From assembly GCA_041862375.1 (NCBI GenBank), contig JBGVTE010000051.1:1-20501 (forward strand): a stretch of 20,501 nucleotides of DNA, read 5' to 3'. The notes beneath the pieces are model-generated. The model was not told the origin of the DNA and did not search any database. It worked only from the letters and a program-made list of their open reading frames with translations. This document shows positions 1 to 6,694 of this stretch, piece after piece; position 1 is the first letter of the stretch, and every line of letters begins with the position of its first letter. Source of the stretch: WVZL01 sp041862375 (lineage in GTDB: Bacteria > Acidobacteriota > Aminicenantia > Aminicenantales > Aminicenantaceae). Both the position numbers and the translations under genes were made by a program.

Positions 1-1
1 C

Positions 2-209
2 ATGGGCATACGGTGAAGAAGGTCGTATGAAGGCTGAGCGGGCATGGTTCTGGGGTCAGGCTTTATTACGAAAAGATGCTCAAAGCATAAAATCTATTCC
101 AATGCTCACCATAATGACAAAGCCTGACCCCGGAGGAAGAGCGAAGCCTGAATCGAGCCGCTTTGGCTCGCTGGGGCAAAGCGAGCGTGCCTTCAAGCCG
201 TATGCCCAT
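2..209. repeat. Nested inverted-repeat block, MITE-like or structured element
   Basis: Two perfect inverted-repeat pairs are nested in this block. The outer arms are ATGGGCATACGG (2-13) and its complement CCGTATGCCCAT (198-209). The inner arms are GGGGTCAGGCTTT (52-64) and AAAGCCTGACCCC (119-131). Smaller hairpins sit inside: ATGCT/AGCAT (76-80/84-88), CGAGCC/GGCTCG (154-159/165-170) and the alternative pair GCTCGCT/AGCGAGC (166-172/180-186). The block is visibly richer in G and C than the genes that follow. An open frame of 79 codons crosses it (27-266), but it has low-complexity, non-protein-like composition and is probably not a gene. A non-autonomous mobile element or a dispersed palindromic repeat would fit. 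The left end touches the window edge, so the true extent is unknown. Confidence 0.55.
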
Positions 210-272
210 CGCTCAATGACTATTTTAATTTTCATCACGGAAAAAAAGATGCTTCATTTTTACTAATAATCC

Positions 273-301
273 TTGAATTCAAAAAAGAATGATGATATGA
301 T
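273..301 (+). promoter_or_regulatory. Sigma70-type promoter for the hfq-like/pdxA operon
   Basis: A -35 box TTGAAT (273-278), a 17-nt spacer and a -10 box TATGAT (296-301) lie upstream of the Hfq-like gene. The predicted transcript would start near 308, leaving a leader of about 49 nt. A ribosome-binding site GGAGAA (345-350) lies 6 nt before the ATG at 357. No operator or riboswitch structure is evident in the leader. Confidence 0.55.
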
Positions 302-356
302 TTAAATCAAACATAATCTAATTTAATTACCTATCTTAAAGCTTGGAGAAAGAACT

Positions 357-683
357 ATGAATAGGAAGCTTATCAGACCAAATTTATCTGAAATCAAAGA
401 GAAGATGCAGAAAGAATCTTCAAAAAAGAAAACACATCCCCAATTTGAAACATACGCTGAAAACTATTATTACCTCAAGCAGATGAATAAGAAAACTCCC
501 ATGGCAGTTGTGTTTCAGGATGGTCAAATTTTAGAGGGGTACATCGAATGGTATGATAAGAACTGCATAAAGCTAAATCGTACTGATGCTCCAAATCTCC
601 TTGTCTATAAAAATAGTATAAAATATTTATATAAACTCAATGACAATAAAGATATTAGAGAGAAAAGCAAAATTAAGAAATGA
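357..683 (+). CDS. Hfq-like RNA chaperone (Sm fold, divergent)
   Basis: This 108-residue protein resembles Hfq, the hexameric Sm-fold chaperone that binds small RNAs and A-rich mRNA segments. The Sm domain covers roughly residues 33-94. The Sm1 part contains FQDGQILEGYIEWYD (53-67), matching Hfq's VNGIKLQGQIESFD pattern. The Sm2 part has LLVYKNSIKYLY (81-92), where classical Hfq has MVYKHAIS. Tyr and Lys of the YKH motif are kept but His is Asn. The N-terminal helix region lacks the usual QDPFLN sequence and is preceded by about 32 extra, mostly basic residues; the C-tail is short and Lys-rich. The start is supported by GGAGAA at 345-350. Its stop overlaps the pdxA start by ATGA, so the two genes are translationally coupled. 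The fold assignment is strong; ordinary Hfq function is less certain because pocket residues differ. Confidence 0.8.
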   Translation: MNRKLIRPNLSEIKEKMQKESSKKKTHPQFETYAENYYYLKQMNKKTPMAVVFQDGQILEGYIEWYDKNCIKLNRTDAPNLLVYKNSIKYLYKLNDNKDIREKSKIKK

Positions 684-1660
684 CGATTCCCAAGATTGGG
701 ATAACTCTTGGGGACCCAGGAGGAATTGGACCTGAGGTCATCCTAAAAGCCCTTTCTCTTAAAAACTCAATTCCTAAGGCTCATTACATTCTCTTTGGAA
801 ATTCTCTATTGATCAAGGAAGAAAAAAAGAATTTAGGTATTGAACTGAACATCCAGCCTATAACAAGATTTAAACAGTCAATTAATTACGAATTTTCTCT
901 GCATGAAGTTCACAGCACCTTAAGAGCTGTGAAAAAGGGCTTTCCTTCGAAAGAGAATGGTGAAGCCTCCTTTCTCTTTTTCAAAGAAGGTACAGAAGCC
1001 GCAAAGCAAAAAAAAATCCAGTCACTCGTTACAGCTCCTATCTCGAAAAAATCTTGGGAGTTAGCCGGCTTACAGTGGCGCGGCCATACAGACTATCTCC
1101 GTCAAAAGTATCCCCAGGCTATCATGGCTTTCTGGTCTGAAAAAATAAAAGTCGCTCTTTTCACCTCTCATTTACCCTTGAAAGAGGCTTTAGAAAAAAT
1201 AAGAGAAAAGGATTTGCTGGAATTTTTTCTGATTATTCATCGTTGTATTGAAAGAATTCGGTCAGGAAAATACGAGCTCCTGGTGGCTGGCTTAAATCCC
1301 CACGCTGGAGAGGAAGGTCTTTTAGGTACGGAGGAAAAAAAAGAGATTATCCCAGCTATTAAAAAGGCACAGAACGAAGGATTGAATATCAGCGGTCCTT
1401 ATCCTCCTGATATAGTCTATCGTAAAGCCATCAATCAACCCGACAAAATAGTCATCGCCCTGTACCATGACCAAGGCCTTATTCCTTTTAAGCTCCTGAC
1501 ATTTGAAAAAGGTGTTAACCTTACTCTGGGCCTTCCCTTTATCCGCACTTCTCCTGACCATGGCACAGCATTCGATATCGTCGGTCAGGGAAAAGCAAAT
1601 CCCCAGAGCATAATCGAAGCCATTAAACTGGCCCATTCCTTATCTCAAGCTTCCCTCTGA
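680..1660 (+). CDS. pdxA: 4-hydroxythreonine-4-phosphate dehydrogenase
   Basis: PdxA performs the NAD-dependent oxidation of 4-phosphohydroxy-L-threonine in the DXP-dependent pyridoxal-5'-phosphate pathway. The product decarboxylates to 3-amino-1-hydroxyacetone phosphate, which PdxJ uses. The 326 residues match the family length. The N-terminus has the hallmark GITLGDPGGIGPE (7-19). The substrate-binding GHTDYL is at 135-140. The three metal-ligand histidines are visible as FTSHLPL (His164), NPHAGE (His208) and YHDQGLIPFK (His263). The C-terminal GLPFIRTSPDHGTAFDI is typical. Its ATG overlaps the stop of the Hfq-like gene (ATGA at 680-683). No pdxJ or ksgA lies nearby. The 3' side faces smpB convergently, and no clear terminator hairpin is visible between them. 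Confidence 0.97.
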   Translation: MTIPKIGITLGDPGGIGPEVILKALSLKNSIPKAHYILFGNSLLIKEEKKNLGIELNIQPITRFKQSINYEFSLHEVHSTLRAVKKGFPSKENGEASFLFFKEGTEAAKQKKIQSLVTAPISKKSWELAGLQWRGHTDYLRQKYPQAIMAFWSEKIKVALFTSHLPLKEALEKIREKDLLEFFLIIHRCIERIRSGKYELLVAGLNPHAGEEGLLGTEEKKEIIPAIKKAQNEGLNISGPYPPDIVYRKAINQPDKIVIALYHDQGLIPFKLLTFEKGVNLTLGLPFIRTSPDHGTAFDIVGQGKANPQSIIEAIKLAHSLSQASL

Positions 1661-1776
1661 ATTCATCTTTTACATGGATTTATACTGCTTACTGCTAAGG
1701 AAATTTCATGAGTAGGTCGTTAGATAGGCAATAATTGTATGAGTGAAATGTTGAAGCAGAAAAAACAGCTCCTAAA

Positions 1777-2229
1777 TTACCGCCATCTTTTCTTTATTTC
1801 AGCCCTTAGCTCTCGATCGAGATCTCTTTCTTTGATTGCCTCCTTCTTCTGGTATGCCCTTTTTCCCTTGGCAAGGGCAATCTCTATCTTCACTTTTCCC
1901 TTTTTATTAATTAATACTTTTACAGGGATAAGAGTAAAACCTTTTTCTCTTATCTTCCCAATCAGCCGCTTTATTTCTTGGCGATGAAGGAGGAGTTTTC
2001 TTTCTCTCCTCGGTTCATGATTGAACCTATTAGCAGCCTCGTATGGACTAATATGGCAGTTCAAAAGAAAAATTTCATTCCCCTTGACTTCAGCATAGCT
2101 TTCTTTCAGGCTAATGCTTCCTTCTCGTATAGATTTTACTTCGCTTCCTAAAAGGGAGATCCCAGCTTCATATCTATCAAAAATTTCATAATTATGATAA
2201 GCCTTTCTATTAGTGGCTATGATTTTCAT
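1777..2229 (-). CDS. smpB: SsrA-binding protein SmpB
   Basis: SmpB binds tmRNA (SsrA) and delivers it to stalled ribosomes for trans-translation. The 150-residue protein shows the full family pattern: IIATNRKAYHNYEI at the N-terminus, GISLLGSEVKSIREG, the ISPYEAANRFNHEPRRERKLLLH core, and a basic C-terminal tail that is disordered until it enters the ribosome. The chosen ATG at 2229 is preceded by AAGGGTG about 9 nt upstream. A GTG at 2241 in the same frame would add four residues (MKLL) but has no good ribosome-binding site. The start lies inside the last codons of the upstream CNNM-type gene, a 20-nt overlap implying translational coupling in a carD operon. No ssrA gene was seen in the window. 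Confidence 0.96.
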   Translation of the reverse strand: MKIIATNRKAYHNYEIFDRYEAGISLLGSEVKSIREGSISLKESYAEVKGNEIFLLNCHISPYEAANRFNHEPRRERKLLLHRQEIKRLIGKIREKGFTLIPVKVLINKKGKVKIEIALAKGKRAYQKKEAIKERDLDRELRAEIKKRWR

Positions 2230-3499
2230 CAGAAGTTTCACCCTTTGTGGCTTTTATTACAATTCTTACTAAACTTATATGACGTCTATTCATTCTTTCA
2301 ACAACGAATTTATTCCCTATGTAATTCATAACATCTTTCTCCTGAGGGATTTTTCCGAATTCATAGAGAAAAAAACCAGCAAGAGTTGTATATTCTACTT
2401 TTTCAGGTAATTCTAAAGGAAGCCTCTGATTGATATCCTTAATAGAAGCATCCCCTTTAACAAGATAAACATTCTTTTCAACTTTTCTCAACCAGTCTTC
2501 AGCTTTGATATCATACTCATCCTGAATTTCTCCAACAATTTCTTCGATAATATCCTCGAGAGTTACAATTCCCTCCATGTTACCGAATTCATCCACAACA
2601 AAAGCAAGATGTACTGTGTTTTTTTGCATCTGGAGCAAGACTTTCTCTACTGAAGCTGATTCAGGAATAAAGAAGGGCTTTCGTATAATATCATGTATAT
2701 TAATTTCTTTTTTTTCAATAAGATAGGGAATAATATCTTTAGCATGAATAAGGCCTTCGATGTTGTCTAATCTTCCTTTATAAACAGGAAGTCTGGAAAA
2801 TTCAGATGAAAGAACTGCTTTCACTATATGTTCGAAAGACGAACTTATTTCAATGGCTCTAATTTGAGGACGGGGGATCATAATTTCCTTAATTGGTCTG
2901 GAGCCAATGTCTAAAACCCCGGAGATCATCTTTCTTCTAAGCGAAGACATCTCTTCCTTTATCTTGCCTGTTGTCAACATAATTTTTAACTCATCTTCAT
3001 CCAACGCACCGAGTAATCCTTCCATCTTCTCTCGGGAAGACCGGAAGATCAAACGGGAGAAAAAAGTAAAAATTTTAACCAGGGGATAGAAGATTATCAT
3101 GAATATTCTTAGAGGGTGAACAAAAAGAAAAGTCACGTTTAAAGGATTTTGCGCCGCATATGTTTTAGGGATAATTTCAGCTAAGAAAAGAATTAGAATG
3201 GTGGCAGTGATGGTTGCAAACAGAACTGCTTGATTTTTGTCTGGAATAAAGAGGATAAAAATAAATGTTGCTATTGAGGCTGCAGCAGTGTTGACTAAAG
3301 TGTTCCCAATAAGGATTGTAGCAAGAAGATAATCAATCCTCGATAATAATTTTTTGGCGAGCTTAGCTCGCTTATCGCCTTTAACTTCTAGATGGTCAAG
3401 TTTATGCGGACTCGAAGCGATAAAGGCAGTTTCAGAAGAGGAAAAAAAAGCGCTAAGTAAAAGAAAAAATATAAAAAGGATAAAGCCAGAGATAAGCAT
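2210..3499 (-). CDS. CNNM/CorC family membrane protein (DUF21-CBS-CorC)
   Basis: This 429-residue protein belongs to the hemolysin C/CorC/CNNM family of inner-membrane proteins linked to Mg2+ (and Co2+) efflux or homeostasis. Hydrophobic helices at about 1-25, 58-83, 88-115 and 123-150 form the DUF21 transmembrane part; SSSETAFIASSPHKL near residue 20 is typical. Two CBS motifs follow: a first containing IMIPRPQIRAIEISSSFEHI, then AKDIIPYLIEKKEINIHDI, and a second with VDEFGNMEGIVTLEDIIEEI. The C-terminal transporter-associated CorC/HlyC domain covers about 335-418. It starts 11 nt downstream of carD on the same strand, without an obvious ribosome-binding site, and its 3' end overlaps smpB. 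The substrate ion cannot be read from sequence. Confidence 0.93.
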   Translation of the reverse strand: MLISGFILFIFFLLLSAFFSSSETAFIASSPHKLDHLEVKGDKRAKLAKKLLSRIDYLLATILIGNTLVNTAAASIATFIFILFIPDKNQAVLFATITATILILFLAEIIPKTYAAQNPLNVTFLFVHPLRIFMIIFYPLVKIFTFFSRLIFRSSREKMEGLLGALDEDELKIMLTTGKIKEEMSSLRRKMISGVLDIGSRPIKEIMIPRPQIRAIEISSSFEHIVKAVLSSEFSRLPVYKGRLDNIEGLIHAKDIIPYLIEKKEINIHDIIRKPFFIPESASVEKVLLQMQKNTVHLAFVVDEFGNMEGIVTLEDIIEEIVGEIQDEYDIKAEDWLRKVEKNVYLVKGDASIKDINQRLPLELPEKVEYTTLAGFFLYEFGKIPQEKDVMNYIGNKFVVERMNRRHISLVRIVIKATKGETSDENHSH

Positions 3500-3510
3500 A
3501 CTGGTATGAA

Positions 3511-4029
3511 CTAAGAATCAATTCCAGGTGTTACATCTTTATAACAATACGATAGATTTTCCATGACTTTCTGTTCTATTACAGAGGAAGGGAGTGCTGA
3601 AACTTCTGAGATTTCAGTAATAATAAGCTCTTTTACTTTCTCCATCATTCTTTTCTCCCGAAAAGAAAGAGGTTTGATTAGGCTGAGGTAGAATAGTCCT
3701 TTTAAGACAAATGCCATATCATCCATTGCCCCTGTCTTCATCAGTTCTACATGCTCTTTATACCTTCCCTTCCAGTTCATTGTGATATCAACAGTCCCGT
3801 TTTTCATAAATTCAAATATATCTTCGATAGAATCCAGAGAGATTGGTTTTCTTATACCTATTTCTTCAGCTTTGGAAAATGGGATTAAAATCAGAGTATT
3901 AGGGGAAGGAATCCTTAAATGATATATCTTAAATTTTTCCCCCTGATAGTCTCCTTCTTTAATATCTTCAATAACGCCGAGTCCTTGATTGGGATAAATT
4001 ACTTTATCTCCAATCTTAAAGGGTTCCAT
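3511..4029 (-). CDS. CarD family RNA polymerase-binding regulator
   Basis: CarD proteins bind the RNA polymerase beta subunit through an N-terminal Tudor-like RID domain and stabilise open promoter complexes. The 172-residue product begins MEPFKIGDKVIYPNQGLGVI, the canonical opening. TLILIPFSKAEEIGIRKPIS (about 45-64) closes the RID domain. The helical C-terminal DNA-binding part follows, with NWKGRYKEHVELMKTG containing the conserved Trp (Trp86) that contacts the upstream fork in characterised CarD proteins. The frame stays open to a TTG at 4068, but that TTG is the -35 box of a strong promoter, so the ATG at 4029 is the start. No Shine-Dalgarno sequence precedes it. It leads an operon with the CNNM-type gene and smpB. 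Confidence 0.95.
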   Translation of the reverse strand: MEPFKIGDKVIYPNQGLGVIEDIKEGDYQGEKFKIYHLRIPSPNTLILIPFSKAEEIGIRKPISLDSIEDIFEFMKNGTVDITMNWKGRYKEHVELMKTGAMDDMAFVLKGLFYLSLIKPLSFREKRMMEKVKELIITEISEVSALPSSVIEQKVMENLSYCYKDVTPGIDS

Positions 4030-4039
4030 ATATTTATTA

Positions 4040-4068
4040 ATTATATGAAAAAAGGAGTAGAGAGTCAA
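4040..4068 (-). promoter_or_regulatory. Near-consensus sigma70-type promoter of carD, predicted leaderless
   Basis: On the minus strand TTGACT (4068-4063), a 17-nt spacer and a perfect TATAAT (4045-4040) form an almost ideal promoter. Only 10 nt separate the -10 box from the carD ATG at 4029, so transcription should begin within a few nt of the start codon. The spacer contains a pyrimidine run reading CTCCTTTTTT, the opposite of a ribosome-binding site. Confidence 0.8.
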
Positions 4069-4286
4069 ATTTTAACTTACTGAATTAACGCCTTATTTAT
4101 CATGAAAAAAAATATTGATCAATTCAGGATTATTGAAAATAAGGTTCCTCGATCTCTCCTTCTTTTAAATCCGATATCTAGCTCCCCTTCACATGTGTTA
4201 ATCGATCACCGCGCTTGATCTTTTTTATTTAGTTAAGTTTCTACTTTTTTGCAGATATGAAAATGTTTCTGAAAAAGAATTCTGGC
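4069..4286. other. Divergent intergenic region between carD and rpmH, no gene seen
   Basis: Together with the two promoters this is the upstream space of two divergent operons. It is AT-rich and has no open frame of note. The place where dnaA and oriC often lie next to rpmH was searched by eye for DnaA-box-like TTATCCACA sequences, and none was convincing. A short near-palindrome, GATCACCGCGCTTGATC (4204-4220), is the only visible structure, and its meaning is unknown. Confidence 0.5.
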
Positions 4287-4315
4287 TTGACAGATAAAGA
4301 CAGGTTTATTAACAT
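4287..4315 (+). promoter_or_regulatory. Sigma70-type promoter of the rpmH-rnpA-yidD-yidC-jag operon
   Basis: A perfect -35 TTGACA (4287-4292), a 17-nt spacer and TAACAT (4310-4315) as the -10 precede rpmH. Transcription should begin near 4322, giving a leader of about 24 nt that is A-rich and lacks a clear Shine-Dalgarno sequence. It is divergent from the carD promoter, about 220 bp away. Confidence 0.7.
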
Positions 4316-4345
4316 ACTCTTTGATTAAAAATATAAAGAATCAAA

Positions 4346-4480
4346 ATGAAAAGAACATTCCAGCCTAACAAAAGAAAAAGAAAAAAGAATCATGGATTTC
4401 TAGTTAGAATGAGAACTAAAGGCGGACAGCGGATTATCAAAAATCGAAGAAAAAAAGGGAAAAAAAGAATTGCTGTTTAA
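4346..4480 (+). CDS. rpmH: 50S ribosomal protein bL34
   Basis: A 44-codon frame encodes the small, extremely basic large-subunit protein bL34. It begins MKRTFQPNKRKRKKNHGFLV and continues RMRTKGGQRIIKNRRKKGKK, matching the family from end to end and at the usual length. Its TAA stop shares its last A with the rnpA ATG (TAATG at 4478-4482), the common rpmH-rnpA coupling. It is the first gene of the five-gene operon driven from 4287-4315. Confidence 0.98.
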   Translation: MKRTFQPNKRKRKKNHGFLVRMRTKGGQRIIKNRRKKGKKRIAV

Positions 4481-4827
4481 TGAAGGAAAATTTTAGGCCT
4501 CAAGAGAGGATAAGAAAGAGGAAAGATTTTTTATTCCTTTATAAGAAAGGTAAGCGATACAACAGCAAGTACTTTAACCTGATCTATTTCCCCAATAATT
4601 TAAATTTTTCCCGCATGGCTGTCATTGTTAGCAAAAAAATAGGCAATGCGATCATAAGAAATAAATCCAAGAGATGGATGAGAGAATTGTTTCGGAGAAA
4701 CAAAGATTTGTTTAAAGATCATCTTGATATTCTCGTAGTTGTAAAAAAAGAGATTCAAGAAACATCCTGGCCTGTTTTGCGCGAGAAATACATTACTGCA
4801 ATCGAATCTATTCACAATAATAAATAA
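4480..4827 (+). CDS. rnpA: Ribonuclease P protein component
   Basis: RnpA is the protein subunit that helps the RNase P RNA remove 5' leaders from precursor tRNAs. The 115-residue, basic protein has the family opening RPQERIRKRKDF (6-17) and the RNR-type RNA-binding signature RNKSKRWMRELFR at 60-72. In that signature the second Arg of the common RNRIKR is Lys, a conservative change. The start overlaps the rpmH stop by one base, and yidD follows after 5 nt. No RNase P RNA gene was recognised in the window. Confidence 0.96.
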   Translation: MKENFRPQERIRKRKDFLFLYKKGKRYNSKYFNLIYFPNNLNFSRMAVIVSKKIGNAIIRNKSKRWMRELFRRNKDLFKDHLDILVVVKKEIQETSWPVLREKYITAIESIHNNK

Positions 4828-4832
4828 TATCT

Positions 4833-5042
4833 ATGAATAACATCGTCCTTGCTTTGATAAAGTGTTATCGAATCTTTATATCTCCGCTCTTGGGTAGGCA
4901 CTGTCGTTTCTATCCCAGCTGCTCTGTCTACACTTACGAAGCAATAAAAAAACATGGTTTTTTCAAAGGAGCATTTTTAGGGGGTAGAAGACTTCTTAAG
5001 TGCCATCCTTTTAACCCCGGAGGGGTTGATCTTGTTCCGTAA
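4833..5042 (+). CDS. yidD: Membrane protein insertion efficiency factor YidD
   Basis: YidD is a small membrane-associated protein that assists insertion of inner-membrane proteins by YidC. The 69-residue product contains the family hallmark CRFYPSCSVYTYEAIKKHG, with Cys24 and Cys30, followed by GGRRLLKCHPFNPGGVD with Cys57. The amphipathic N-terminal segment (about 3-20) would anchor it to the membrane. It sits between rnpA and yidC, the conserved order. No strong ribosome-binding site precedes it, so it is probably translated by coupling to rnpA. Confidence 0.97.
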   Translation: MNNIVLALIKCYRIFISPLLGRHCRFYPSCSVYTYEAIKKHGFFKGAFLGGRRLLKCHPFNPGGVDLVP

Positions 5043-5053
5043 GAGGTCCATAA

Positions 5054-6694
5054 ATGGAAAAAAGATTATTACTAGCTATAGTTCTTTCTTTTTTGGTTTT
5101 AGTACTCTACCAAATACTTTTTGTAAAAAGAAAACCTGAAGTTAAAGCTCCTCCAGAAACTCAAGCTGAAGAAAAAATTATAAAAAAGGAAACTTATTTT
5201 CCTCAAGAAGAACCTCTGCCAAGGAAGGAACTACCCCAGGAAGAGATAATTCAGCCTGTATCAGAACGGGCTGAGAAACAAATCTTAATCGAGACATCAT
5301 TATACCGGGCTTTCTGGAGCAATAAAGGAGCAGTTTTAAAAAGCTGGAGATTAAAAGAGTATAAAGACGAAGAAAAAAATGATTTAGAACTAGTCTCTCT
5401 CCGATCTTCTGAAGTTAACATATTCCCTATTTCGATCTGGACTGAAGACCCATCCTTTAATAGTGAAATTAACAGCGTCTTATACAAACCCTCAGCCTCA
5501 ACACTGGAGCTCAAAAATGGACAAAAGGGTGAGATCCGTTTTGAATATGCGGACGAGAAGGGAACTTATGTAGAGAAGGTCTTTACTTTCCAGGATGGAA
5601 CATATGATTTTGATGTTAAAGTAAATGTCAAGAAAAGAGGACAAGAGATTGAGCCTCGCATTCTCTGGGGGCCGAGTTTTGGTAATCCCTCTCTTTCAAG
5701 GCAAAAACAGCGATTCGGAGGAGGGAAAGGAATAGCTGTAATGATATCGGATAAAGTTCGCCGTATAGAAGAGAGAAAATTCAAGCCCGAACAAAGCGAA
5801 TTTATCTATGCTGACTGGGCAGCTTATGAAGATAATTACTTTGCAGCTATATTACTTGTCTCACAGAAGCAGAGCAGGATCGAATTTATAAAAGAAGACA
5901 TAGAAGAAATTCCAAATTTTTTCTTATCTATAGGCAATCCCTATAGAATTTATATTGGCCCTAAAGAATATGGCAAACTAAAAGAATTTAGTAATGAGAC
6001 AAAACAATTAATAAAATTTGGGATTTTTGGATTTATTGCTGAAATTCTTCTGAGAGCGATTAAAGTTATCCATAAAGCATTCCCAAACTGGGGATTTTCA
6101 ATCATTATTCTTACCCTGATTATCAAGATTATTTTCTTTCCACTGACATACAGCAGTACTCGATCCATGGCAAAGATGCAGGAGCTCCAGCCTAAGATAA
6201 AGGCTCTGAAAGCCAAGCACAAAAAAGCCAAACAAGATATTGCGCAGCGCCGTAAAATGAACGAAGAAATGATGCGATTGTATAAGGAACATGGGATAAA
6301 TCCGGCAGGTGGGTGTTTGCCCATGCTTATCCAGCTACCTGTTTTCTGGGGATTTTTCCGTCTTTTAATAGTAGCCATTGAATTTAGACACAGTCCTTTT
6401 ATCTTTTGGATAAAGGATCTCTCAGTGAAAGATCCCTTTTATGTGACTCCCATCTTGATGGGTATTACCCAATTTATCAGCCAAAAGATGACTCCTACTT
6501 CTGCTGATCCTACTCAAGCAAGAATGATGCTCATCATGCCGGTAATCATGACTATCTTTTTTATGAGTTTCCCCAGCGGCCTTGTTCTTTATTGGTTAAT
6601 TTCTAATGTTCTGCAAATCGCCCAACAATTCATCATGAATCGCTTATCTCAAAAGAAGAAGAGAGAAGCACATGGAAAAAGAAGAAAAAAATAA
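5054..6694 (+). CDS. yidC: Membrane protein insertase YidC
   Basis: YidC inserts and folds inner-membrane proteins, alone or with SecYEG. The 546 residues and architecture match the Gram-negative type. There is an N-terminal anchor (about 4-23), a proline/glutamate-rich linker (30-70), a large periplasmic beta domain (about 75-310) and a conserved five-helix core. The core segments are near 346-366, 423-441, 462-476 and 493-517. The hydrophilic-groove arginine is in TRSMAKMQ (Arg370), and the cytoplasmic coiled hairpin is about 372-412. The C-tail ends in a Lys/Arg cluster, expected for ribosome contact. GAGGT 7 nt upstream supports the ATG. The 3' end overlaps jag by 23 nt. Confidence 0.97.
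   Translation: MEKRLLLAIVLSFLVLVLYQILFVKRKPEVKAPPETQAEEKIIKKETYFPQEEPLPRKELPQEEIIQPVSERAEKQILIETSLYRAFWSNKGAVLKSWRLKEYKDEEKNDLELVSLRSSEVNIFPISIWTEDPSFNSEINSVLYKPSASTLELKNGQKGEIRFEYADEKGTYVEKVFTFQDGTYDFDVKVNVKKRGQEIEPRILWGPSFGNPSLSRQKQRFGGGKGIAVMISDKVRRIEERKFKPEQSEFIYADWAAYEDNYFAAILLVSQKQSRIEFIKEDIEEIPNFFLSIGNPYRIYIGPKEYGKLKEFSNETKQLIKFGIFGFIAEILLRAIKVIHKAFPNWGFSIIILTLIIKIIFFPLTYSSTRSMAKMQELQPKIKALKAKHKKAKQDIAQRRKMNEEMMRLYKEHGINPAGGCLPMLIQLPVFWGFFRLLIVAIEFRHSPFIFWIKDLSVKDPFYVTPILMGITQFISQKMTPTSADPTQARMMLIMPVIMTIFFMSFPSGLVLYWLISNVLQIAQQFIMNRLSQKKKREAHGKRRKK

Noticed and set aside
27..266. 79-codon open frame over the inverted-repeat block
   Set aside because: Its composition is not protein-like, it has no ribosome-binding site, and the DNA is better explained by the nested inverted repeats it crosses.
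1739..1987. Plus-strand open frame over smpB
   Set aside because: It is the antisense shadow of smpB, whose family match is unambiguous.
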